This document shows positions 55,942 through 64,000 of a DNA stretch of 64,000 nt, in pieces. Within the stretch, counting starts at the first letter, position 1. Every line of letters begins with the position of its first letter. The notes below the pieces were generated by a model. The model saw nothing but the letters and a program-made list of their open reading frames with translations, had not been told where the DNA came from and searched no databases. Origin of the DNA: Sordariomycetes sp. S80-01Y (taxonomy: Eukaryota; Ascomycota; Sordariomycetes); the NCBI GenBank assembly GCA_037042185.1, contig JAXQJY010000019.1, positions 310,001 through 374,000 on the forward strand, read 5' to 3'. Made by a program: the position numbers and the translations under genes.

Positions 55942-57369
55942 TTAGACGGCGGTGAAGCTGGGGACCTCAGCTTCGAGGATGTTGTGAGCATTGTTGGTCA
56001 TTTGGGAAGTCTCCTTCAGAGCCTCAGCCTTCGAGGCAGTGGAACCCCTCTTGGCCATCTCGCGGTGCAAGCCATGGTTGACAGCGTCGAGGACGGTGTT
56101 GACGGTAACGCGGGGCTTGTAGGCAGGTTCGGTACCCTCCTCGTAGACACCAGTCTTGACGAGGATGGAGTACCAGTCGTTGGAGGCCTTCTCGTTGACA
56201 GCGTTGGTACCGCGGATATCACTCTCGGGGGTGTCACCGACGAAGTAGACGGTGGAAGGAGGAGCGACGAGACCGTGCTCGGTGTTGCGCCACTGACCCA
56301 TCAGGCGAGAGGCGAACTCAAAGGTAGAGACCTGGGGCTTGCCAAAGGCGTGGGTGTTAAGCTTGCCCTTGCCACCGGTGAGGTCGCGGAAGGTAACCTC
56401 GAACATGCGGCGGAGAGCACCCATGCCGAGGCGGACGTGCTCGTGGGCAGCAGACCAGACGACGTCGTTGTGGGAGAAGTAGAAGGGGGGACCCTCGTCG
56501 AAGGTCTCGCTCCTTGTGCCGAGCTTGCCACCCTGGGACATGGCAAGGTCAAGCATGATCTGGATGTCACCAGCCCAGTCCCTGGAGTCGGCAAAGACGA
56601 AGACGGCGTCGATGACAACGTCGGTGAAGTCACGCTCCCGAGAGTTCTCATGCTCCTCGGTGGTCAACTTCCTGAAGGGAGTGGTGGCGCTGTTGTGCTT
56701 GATAATGTCTCCGGGGGTGACAACGTCCTTGAAGCCGTAACCCTCGGCGACCTGACGACACTTCTCACCCTCGCCACCGACGACGAGGACGGTGCCGTAG
56801 GTGTCAGCCATCTCGCGCATGGGAGTGTGGCCGCAGATGAATTGACCAGGCTTGATGTCGCGTTGCAGTTGGCGGGAGAGGTCGCCGCAGCGCTCCTCTT
56901 CGGTCTTACCGCCACCGTTGGTGAGGAAAATGTGAGGACTGGAACATATTAGCATATGTTGTAGAGCAGAGCTGAAGCAGTGTAGCGATCGCCCAGATTG
57001 TTGGGTCGGACCCAGAAAAAAACTCACGATGCATCAAACCCACAAAAGTGGTTACAGTGCATCGTGAGTCGTTAAATCCGGGGGTGGAGCTGACACTTTC
57101 TATGGGAACAAAACTTACATTTGAACGCCGTACTCGTTCTCGCCGTTGAGAACCTTCATGGCCTCGAGAGCCTCGGGGATGGGCTTTCCGCCTCGCACCA
57201 GGACGCCGTCGATGTCAAAGGCAAAGACAAACGAGTCGGCGACGTTGGACTCGATGGGAGGGGAGAGAGGCGACTCGAGGGAAGCGAGCGAAGCGGAGGA
57301 ACCGCTAGACTGAAGTTCGGGAGAGGAGGGGACACTCGAGGTGTCGTCCATGTTTTGGTGGCCGGCCAT
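55942..57369 (-). CDS. HAD-superfamily class IIA hydrolase (CECR5/HDHD5-like)
   Basis: Haloacid-dehalogenase-type phosphatase, probably mitochondrial or cytosolic as in yeast YKR070W. Two exons (57119-57369, 55942-56938) give 415 residues. The DxD nucleophile motif FAFDIDGVLVRGGKPIPEA has D52 and D54; motif II is PHIFLTNGGG, made by joining exons at the split Ile codon. The cap-type C2 domain lies in the middle and motif IV is VYFVGDTPESDIRGTNAVNE. The first ~45 residues are Ser/Pro-rich and low-complexity. The substrate of this family is unknown. The 180-nt intron is unusually long here and carries a perfect 12-bp inverted repeat. Confidence 0.9.
57022..57069. repeat. Perfect 12-bp inverted repeat inside the HAD-gene intron
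   Basis: ACTCACGATGCA (57022-57033) and its exact complement TGCATCGTGAGT (57058-57069) are separated by 24 nt, which themselves can pair partly (AACCAC with GTGG). The word TGCATCGTGAGT recurs at 62012-62023 upstream of the rhamnose dehydrogenase. Confidence 0.85.
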
Positions 57370-60049
57370 GGTGGTGATGCTGTGGTGTTGGTTTTCGGGT
57401 GAAGATTCGATGATGTTGGAAATTTAAGAAGAATCGAAAGTCGAAAGTCGTTTGAAGAGTGGAAGCCTACTGCTTTGTATGAGATGGGAAAGCAGAGCCT
57501 TTTAATGTAATTGTTGGATGGGTTGAAGATGTCGAGAGATATTCTACCGTCAAGAACGGTGGGAGGCCGAGTCTTATATATCTGAAGCGAGGCTCTTTGG
57601 TTCACCCGGGGGAGTCTAAAGTTGAAGAATTTGTGGATTCGCGTCTGGAGTCAGGGACCCATAGCAGATGGAAGTCACTCCAGTCTCAGCATCATGAGCG
57701 AAAACTCGCCCAGGGCCATGCTATCGAAAGCCAAACAGTCTCATCAAGGGCCCCTTCCGAGTCATATCCAGCCGTGCATGTGGCCGTGGCGAAGGGGGGG
57801 AGAGAGCCCACATGGCGGTTCCACTTGCAAACTCACTGTAACGATAGGCTCTACCCGCGCTGGGGAGGTACGAGTATGCGTAAGGAAAAAACTCAGCACA
57901 ATGACGACGTTTCGGCCTGGATGCGCTATTGGCTACCCCCCCCGTAACAGAGTTGAGGCCTCTGGTGGAGCAATGACGGCGTGGTACGAGGGCCGCACGC
58001 TTTTGACGCGCCGCCCGCAAGGTATCACGCCAGAAGTGTCCAAGCCGACGGTTGGAGGCTCTTCTAGAATGGCAGACGTCAGCGGCTCCGGCGGTGAGTT
58101 CCTGACGCTGCGAAGCTACGGCTTCTGGAAGCGTGGCAGATGTTAGGGAGAGGCTGTGGCGACTTGAACGTGGGTATCTGGCTGCCAATCTTTGGAGATC
58201 TGTACTTCTCCAGAGGTATCCCCGGCCGATGATAAACACATGAGACACTCCCAAGTCCCTACCGCGATAAGCGTGAAGCTGATGGTGGTGGATTCCTTGG
58301 CCTTGGCGAGCCGCTTTCCTCTCCTCCTCCAGACAGATCCCTGGCGGATGCCGAGCATGTACGTATGTACTTTCGTACTTTCGTAGACGCCGTGAGGCTC
58401 TCCAGGCTCTCCCGATGGAGGGGCAGCGAGGATCTGGAGGGGCTGTCTCGAGCAGCCCAGCGCGCGTCCGGCGCCAGCCCACCCCTGAAAAAACGCCCTA
58501 TCGTTCGGCCTTTTCCAGCTGCAGCCCCTCGTCATTGGGTGACGCGCGACAGGGGGTGTCTCGACGCACAGAACAGCGACTGTCCATCACGGTGCGTCTG
58601 TACCTCTGACGGTGGCCTCTCCTGCTCTGCCCTCTGTTTGCGACTCAGGAGAGGCTGTCGGACCGTCATCCGCGGTGACGTCAAGCGCCCCCACCATCCG
58701 GTCCGAAGCCCTATCAGCCGTCGCAGCGCGGCTCCGCTCGCTCCGCCGTGGGATCCACAGACCCGGCAACACTCGGGTTCGGCGCCTCGGCGCAGGAACG
58801 ACCAGCGCCCTTTCCGCCGTGGTGATCGCTCCGTCTCCCTCCAGTCAGAGGTCACTTCGCTGCAACGTTGTGGTGTGAAAATACCTCGCTTGCGCCGAGA
58901 CTGCCCCGCTGAGTGCGTCTGGTCGCCAAGATCCTGGGCGAACCCTCTCCCCTCGGCCACCTCCTAGGAAGTACCCCTCCAGCGGCACACCGGCGACGAG
59001 GTACTTGCGCCTCGGCCGTCCGCGACGGTGAAACCCAGCCTGAGACGGTGGGCAAGCGCGGCTCACAGTTTTATTCGTCCGACGCTGTGATTCGACGCCC
59101 GTGTCATTGGTATCGCGCCGATGGCAGGCTGTGCCGTTTCGTCGGTCAGATATACCGAGCGCTGCTGATTGCTCGAGCGCTGATATGCTGCGGATGATGG
59201 GCGCGGGCTAGAGAATTATTCGATTCGTTGGCGGCTTATCGGGACAGCACAAGTCAGACAGCGGCAGATACGCGATGATCTGTCCACAGATCTGTCCACC
59301 AGACGGTCAACGGTCGAGCAGAGGCGAGGACGATCAAACTTTTGCTGTCACTGTTTCCTTTGCTCCGCTACTGTGCTGCCTACCGTCGACATGTGGTTGC
59401 TTCGTCGTGGTGATACGTAGTCTCAGCCGTGTTCTGCACAGATCGCAGCTACGGCTCCCATCGGCAGCATTCTGTCATCACGTTGAGCCTCTGACCGACC
59501 AGGGACTAAAATTCCCTTGGGTCGCGGCTTTTGCTGTTGTCACATCTTGCGGTTTGTAGGCAGCCCTGCATATGCTCCCCATCGATAGTCCAGCCGATCC
59601 CGCCCAGCCACTTCCTCCTGAGGCTTGCAGCAGCACGCCCGGCACAGCAGCATAGCATCATCATGCTCACCCTGCATGGGGCCGGATGCGGTCCCTAGGC
59701 CTGAAACCTTGCCGGGAAATGGGTGCGTTTGCTAATTAATTGTCGCCATCTTCGCTTCGTCTGCGGGCGGACGAGGCTGCAGGACCCCGGACGTGCCTCG
59801 CTTCACATGCCAAACGTTCACCGCCGTCATCCATGGGATCAACAAGGTCTTGGTCTTTTGTCGCAGCATCTGTCCTGCATGTCTGATGTGAGCCTAGGAC
59901 GTGCTGCTTAATGAGGCATCCCGCGAACTTGAGGGTTGCTGCCATGGGGTAACAGAAATGCGCGCCGTCCGCCATTCGACCGAGCACATGAGATCATACC
60001 GCTTGTTACCAAGATGCACGTTTCAATGTTGTTGACTTGGATTTGGTGT
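57370..60049. other. Gene-poor region of about 2.7 kb
   Basis: Upstream of the HAD gene and downstream of the rhamnose dehydrogenase. Frames such as 57721-58482 (minus, 253 codons) and 58365-58967 (plus) are Arg/Ser/Pro-rich and match nothing. A small direct repeat is seen near 59277-59299 (GATCTGTCCAC twice). No RNA gene or transposon recognised. Confidence 0.5.
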
Positions 60050-60874
60050 CTATTGGAAGTTGACAAAGGCGCCGCCGTCAACCAGCAGCTGTGCACCGCT
60101 AACATAGCCACTCAACTCCTCGCAGGCCAAGAACACAGCTGGTCCTGCCATATCGTGCGGCACGCCCGTCCTGCCGAGCGGTATCCTGCCCTCCATGTAG
60201 GTCCTCTTGTTATCATCGTCCAGGTCCTTGTCGTTTAGCTGCGTCTTGATCGTCCCGGGCAGCAGCGCGTTGCAGCGGATGCCGTGCTTGCCCAGAGCAA
60301 CAGCCGTAGACTGCATCAAGGACAGGACACCGGCCTTGGTAGGGGTGTAGTGCGTCTGTCCGCCTCCGCCCACAAGCGCGGAGATGGACGAGATGCCGAT
60401 GATGCTGCCGCCGGCTGGTTCCTGCTTGCGGGCCATCTGCCTGGCCGCTGCCTGAACGACGTAGAACGCACCATCGAGATTCGTCCTCACCGTCTTCTCC
60501 AGCAGACCGGCGTCCAGATCCAAGAACTCAGCAAACGTGCAGATCCCGGCGTTGCTAACACAGACGTCCAGCCTCTTCGCGGGGAAAGAAGTCACTGCCA
60601 GCTCCACGAGCTTAGTGGCCGTCTCAGGATCTCGGACGTCTCCGATCTGATGCACCAAGCTTCCCACCTGTCCATTGTCCCGGCGAAGACTCTCCGCTTC
60701 GGAAACAAGCGAATCTAGGTGGACCTGATCCTTTTCGAGACCCAGGTGGTTCACGGCGACGTTGGCGCCCTGGCGCAGGAATTCCAGGCAGATGGCGCGA
60801 CCGATGCCTGTGGTTCCTCCGGTGATGATGGCATTCTTGCCAGAGAGAAGGTGGACTCCCGACGGCAGAGGCAT
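60050..60874 (-). CDS. lra1: L-rhamnose 1-dehydrogenase (short-chain dehydrogenase/reductase)
   Basis: NAD(P)-dependent SDR oxidising L-rhamnose to L-rhamnono-1,4-lactone, first step of the fungal non-phosphorylated rhamnose pathway. Single exon, 274 residues. The cofactor loop TGGTTGIG is at residues 18-25, NAG follows at VSNAGIC, and the catalytic motif is Y176-x3-K180 (THYTPTKAG) preceded by SIIGISSISALVGGGGQTHY. The blocks IIGISSISALVGG, LSLMQSTAVALGKHGIRCNA and GAQLLVDGGAFVNFQ closely match the characterised yeast L-rhamnose dehydrogenase as I recall it. ATG 60872-60874 is chosen as start; the frame is open 106 codons further upstream but without family resemblance. The downstream pathway enzyme L-rhamnonate dehydratase lies 2.2 kb away on the same strand. 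Confidence 0.9.
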   Translation of the reverse strand: MPLPSGVHLLSGKNAIITGGTTGIGRAICLEFLRQGANVAVNHLGLEKDQVHLDSLVSEAESLRRDNGQVGSLVHQIGDVRDPETATKLVELAVTSFPAKRLDVCVSNAGICTFAEFLDLDAGLLEKTVRTNLDGAFYVVQAAARQMARKQEPAGGSIIGISSISALVGGGGQTHYTPTKAGVLSLMQSTAVALGKHGIRCNALLPGTIKTQLNDKDLDDDNKRTYMEGRIPLGRTGVPHDMAGPAVFLACEELSGYVSGAQLLVDGGAFVNFQ

Positions 60875-61551
60875 GATGATGTCAGGGGGGACGAGGCTAT
60901 CGGTGAGCGGTCGATGGAGGAGCTTATCGCCAGGAGGGGTGGGCGGGGCGATGGAAATGACACCCTGCAGCGAGGTCGAGTCAAGGTAGGGGAGTGGATT
61001 CGTTACGTAGTTGAGGATCGTGAGGGAGAAAAAGGGGGTGGATGACGAGGTTAGGAAGCGCCGAGCTGGTGATACGAGCTGGCGCAAATTTCGCGAGGAG
61101 GAGCAATGACGACAATGAAGAAGATGATGATGCTGCAACGTTGGTGAATCGAGATTGATGAAGGCGTCGTTGGTGTTGGGCGACTTGAACACGAGGTCTG
61201 CGATGCAAATGTCAATGTTAAGCTGATCAGGAAATAAGGGACCCCAAAAAGTGACAGCGAGTTGGAGATATATAATTCAGCCTCAAGCACTTCTACCACG
61301 GAAAAGCTGTGTTGGGATTCACGGCCGAGGAGGGGAATCTTGAAGAGGGGAATGTGGACTTTAGGCGGGTTCGAAGCGACCGAAGCTCGGGGGGCATTGT
61401 CGCGAGGTTGCTTCCCTTACACAGCGGATAATGTTGTGGTGTTCCTGAAAATATTGGAGACATTCAACCAGACGACAGAACACTTCGCACTGCAAAAACC
61501 CTCAATTACACTAGTAGCCTGGCACCCGGCGAACGATCACGGCCAGCTGCA

Positions 61552-62058
61552 CATCGTGAGATTCCCGGCAGAACAGCCGAATCCATCCCACGTGGAGGCG
61601 CAACCACCAGATCTCAACTCGCGATGTCCTCGGCCCCAACCGAGCCGCGCCAGTCAGCGGCGAACAAGCGACTCCTGCCTGCTACCCACCAGAATAGAGT
61701 AGACAGGGCTGTAGGGACGAACGGCGCATCGTGAGTCTTGGCGTGGGAGGAAACGCTGAGGTGGCGGGCAGGGCTACCGTTCACGATGGTGGGGGTCTCT
61801 GCTCAGCCTGGCCACTGCGAGGCGCCCAGAGGGAAGGCTACCGTCTCGAGCCCACATCGTGAGTTGAGAGTCACGGGGGCGTCTCTTCAACCGCTCCAGC
61901 AGCGGCAGCAGTGGAGAGGTTCCACGATGCCTGACGTGGGAGCGACATCCCACGATGGCAGATCCGGGGTAGGTTTGAAGCCTTTTGGTTTGTTGTCGAG
62001 CCCGCAGGGCATGCATCGTGAGTCTGGCTGGGAACACCAAGCGGCCCACCTCACGATG
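61552..62058. repeat. Cluster of eight CATCGTG/CACGATG words
   Basis: CATCGTG occurs at 61552, 61727, 61855 and 62014; its complement CACGATG at 61782, 61923, 61951 and 62052. Five of eight extend to CATCGTGAG or CTCACGATG. The plus/minus order gives facing pairs 28-73 bp apart, such as the 9-bp arms at 62014-62022 and 62050-62058. They lie about 0.7-1.2 kb upstream of the lra1 start. Confidence 0.8.
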
Positions 62059-62552
62059 TTGTGTGAGTGGTGTAAAGTTCTCGTGTCTGCTGTGAAGCTG
62101 CCTTTGATGGTCGCAGCGCTTCAGCCTCAAGTGCGACCGCCCGTGACGCTTGTCGACAACCCGCGACGAGAATCTTACGTGGGCGCACCAAAGTATCCGT
62201 CGACGACACGAGGCTAAGCCCGAAATTCAACTTTTGCAGTCAAGATTCCAGCGATTACCAGAACTTGTCTAAATTTCGCCCAGTCCGAATCTTGATGCCG
62301 CCGTCCAGAGACCCTGAGTCGTGATGACCCACCGCGATTCAGGGTCCAAGAACGCACGCTGGCCGTCTCCGCTCATGGTTGTGTCAAACATACGTGTGAG
62401 AAACAAGATACCGCGAGTTTGTTCTGGAATGAGCTTAAGGGTACGAATAACGGAGTCATGTTTCCAAAGTTTGGCAGACGACCCCCTAGCAGAATCGACA
62501 GCCCGAGGCTCAAAGTCTCAATCCCGTTGCTGACCGAAAAAGAGATTTCGTG

Positions 62553-62569
62553 TGACGTCAATCACGTGA
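62553..62569. promoter_or_regulatory. Adjacent CRE (TGACGTCA) and E-box (TCACGTGA) palindromes
   Basis: Two perfect 8-bp palindromes, TGACGTCA at 62553-62560 and TCACGTGA at 62562-62569, separated by one base. They match bZIP (CRE) and bHLH/CACGTG core sites. They lie between the two rhamnose genes, about 1.7 kb upstream of lra1, so a regulatory role is possible but unproven. Confidence 0.35.
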
Positions 62570-63076
62570 CGCCGTCGGTAGCGCCGATTGCATCTCGAAC
62601 CGAGGGGCATGTCGACAGACTTTCCGCCGGTGCGAATCTCGAGGATCATCGACGGGAGGCGAACGACGAAAACTCGGGCTCCATTTGGGATGCAGTGATC
62701 AGCGTCCGCGATTTTCATTCTCTTGGGTTGATCGAGGGCGAGGAAGCTCGGGATCGCTCGGCGCTATGGAAGCTTGTCACCAGGGCGAACGGAAGGGTCC
62801 ACGAGTTGTCCCTGATGTCCAGAATTGTGATCATGGAGAGCTTCTTCTGCTGAAGGGAAACGCTGTTCAGACCTTCCAGGACCTTCTTTTCATAAGAGGT
62901 TGATGCTTACTACGACCGACCTGGGCTTGAATGATTTGCCAGTGGCTCGTTTACTGATTCCAGACCCAACATGTAATCAGATGAACATGCATCGCATTGT
63001 TTCTATATGAAGACTAAAAAAGAGGACCCAATATCCACGCTGCACCTCACAAATCACCACCCTATCTCCCATCGAC

Positions 63077-64000
63077 TCATGATGAAGTCGTGGTCAGCTC
63101 CTCGACCTTCTGGGTTATGCTCTCGACAACACCGTTTGGCTGTTTCTCCCCGTCGGCCTTCTTCGCTTCGGGTTCTTGAGGAGCGCTCGGCGCGGCAGGG
63201 GTCAGGCCGGCGACGGGAGGTGGGTTGAGGAGGTAGTTCGAGGGGATCAACTTGGCCTTGGCGGCGGGGTTCAACGTCAGGCCAAAGCCAGGCTTGTCGA
63301 TGTCGGCGGTCGTCAGGAATCCCTTGGTGGGGATCGGCTCGTCGATGAAGAGGTCGCCAAACACGGGCAGCACGCTCTTGCCGTCGGGCGAGTTGGCAAG
63401 ATACTCCTGGAAGGGAGTGTTGGGCTGCGAGAAGACGAAGTGGTAGCTGTAGGGGCCACTGGCATGAGGCACGACCGGGATGTCGTAGGCGGCGGCGTGA
63501 GCAGCGACCTTGAGCAGCTCGGTCATGCCACCAAGCCACATGACGTCGGGCTGGATGATGTCGAGGTTGCGCCCCTCGATCAGCTTGCGGAAGCCGAAGC
63601 GAGAGTACTCGTGCTCACCAGTGGTGAATTTGACTGTCGGGTGTGCGCGCTTGATCTGCTCGAAGCCATCGGTGTCGTCGGGCGACAGGCACTCCTCCCA
63701 CCAGTTGATGTTGAGATCAGCGCATGCCTTGACCAGCTCGATCGTGTAGGACACGTTCAAGCTCATGTAGCAGTCCACCATGATGGGGAAGTCTGGTCCG
63801 ACCGATTCGCGGTGCTTGCGCAGGAACTCAACGTTCTTCTTCAGGCCGGCGTGCCCCTCGTCTGGGCAGAAGGGCAGCGGCACCTTGGCACCCCAGAAGC
63901 CCATATCCCTCGCAGCCGGCGGCGCAGGACCCGTGCAGTAGAAGTCGATGCGCTCCTTGGTCGCTCCACCGATGAGCCTGTAGACCGGTTCATCCCTGAT
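63077..64000 (-). CDS. lra2: L-rhamnonate dehydratase (enolase superfamily), 3' part
   Basis: Converts L-rhamnonate to 2-keto-3-deoxy-L-rhamnonate. The gene runs off the right edge, so start and N-terminal capping domain are missing. The frame is open to position 64000 (reading IRDEPVYRLIGGATKERIDF just inside the edge). Barrel-domain metal ligands are visible: Asp in DFPIMVDCYMSLNV, Glu in INWWEECLSPDD and Glu in FTTGEHEYSRFGF. IQPDVMWLGGMTE and the catalytic His in PVVPHASGPYSYHF follow. These match the rhamnonate dehydratase group of the enolase superfamily. After the barrel there is a ~45-residue Pro/Ala/Glu/Lys-rich tail (APSAPQEPEAKKADGEKQP). Pathway partner lra1 lies downstream on the same strand. 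Confidence 0.9.
   Translation of the reverse strand: MRDEPVYRLIGGATKERIDFYCTGPAPPAARDMGFWGAKVPLPFCPDEGHAGLKKNVEFLRKHRESVGPDFPIMVDCYMSLNVSYTIELVKACADLNINWWEECLSPDDTDGFEQIKRAHPTVKFTTGEHEYSRFGFRKLIEGRNLDIIQPDVMWLGGMTELLKVAAHAAAYDIPVVPHASGPYSYHFVFSQPNTPFQEYLANSPDGKSVLPVFGDLFIDEPIPTKGFLTTADIDKPGFGLTLNPAAKAKLIPSNYLLNPPPVAGLTPAAPSAPQEPEAKKADGEKQPNGVVESITQKVEELTTTSS

Larger units (their letters stand above)
60875..63076. other. lra1 promoter and lra2 3' flank, rich in short motifs
   Basis: About 2.2 kb between the two rhamnose genes. No gene recognised; frames 61262-61702, 61738-62217 and 62419-62853 (plus) have no family resemblance. It contains the CATCGTG/CACGATG cluster and the paired TGACGTCA/TCACGTGA palindromes listed separately. 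Confidence 0.5.

Noticed and set aside
55912-56952. 346-codon plus-strand frame
   Set aside because: Antisense shadow of the HAD hydrolase, with Gly/Val/Asp-rich composition typical of such shadows.
57721-58482. 253-codon minus-strand frame in the gene-poor region
   Set aside because: Very Arg-rich, no hydrophobic core, no family resemblance, and overlapping frames of equal quality on both strands.
60875-61192. 106-codon upstream extension of the rhamnose dehydrogenase frame
   Set aside because: Ser/Pro/His/Leu-rich with no SDR homology; the SDR fold starts just after ATG 60872-60874.

Overview
The window is nuclear DNA of a filamentous ascomycete (Pezizomycotina, most likely Sordariomycetes). 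The evidence is intron-split genes with short introns (mostly 48-110 nt, GTAAGT/GTATGT-type donors, CTAAC/CTGAC-like branch sites, YAG acceptors), a GC-rich coding style that leaves long spurious antisense frames, a HET-domain gene, a CFEM protein, a GH6 cellulase and the fungal non-phosphorylated L-rhamnose pathway. The genus cannot be fixed from sequence alone. All exon boundaries were set by eye from splice signals, reading phase and remembered family sequence, not by alignment.

Layout. 1-1123: 5' part of a sterol O-acyltransferase gene running off the left edge. 2-17 kb: SR splicing factor, mitochondrial carrier, eL18, mitochondrial rRNA methyltransferase MRM2, an unnamed coiled-coil protein, the OST3/OST6 subunit, a GH6 glycosidase, and the RACK1/CPC-2 gene with a U24-like snoRNA in its last intron. 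17-29 kb: TAF8, a HET-domain gene with an unresolved junction, an 880-aa isochorismatase-like + AlkB + GST-like fusion, mitochondrial SHMT, eL19. 29-46.4 kb: three large genes, GCN1, a DHX29/DHX57-type DEAH helicase and SART3/PRP24. 46.4-49.2 kb holds no recognisable gene. 49-57.4 kb: CFEM membrane protein, then two tight divergent pairs (uL22m/COX9 and SOM1/XRCC2-like), then a HAD-IIA phosphatase. 57.4-60 kb: no credible gene. 60-64 kb: L-rhamnose 1-dehydrogenase and the 3' part of L-rhamnonate dehydratase, steps 1 and 3 of L-rhamnose catabolism.

Themes. Translation and its control are strongly represented: eL18, eL19, RACK1/CPC-2, GCN1, the DEAH helicase, a snoRNA, MRM2 and uL22m. CPC-2 and GCN1 both belong to general amino-acid (cross-pathway) control. 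Mitochondrial biogenesis is the second theme: MRM2, uL22m, COX9, SOM1, SHMT and the carrier.

Most unusual points: the three-domain AlkB fusion whose isochorismatase part lacks the catalytic cysteine; the U24-like snoRNA in the cpc-2 intron; a GCN1 intron that is an open multiple of three; a cluster of eight CATCGTG/CACGATG words upstream of the rhamnose dehydrogenase, sharing a 12-mer with a hairpin inside the HAD-gene intron; and start codons of SOM1 and the XRCC2-like gene only 26 bp apart.
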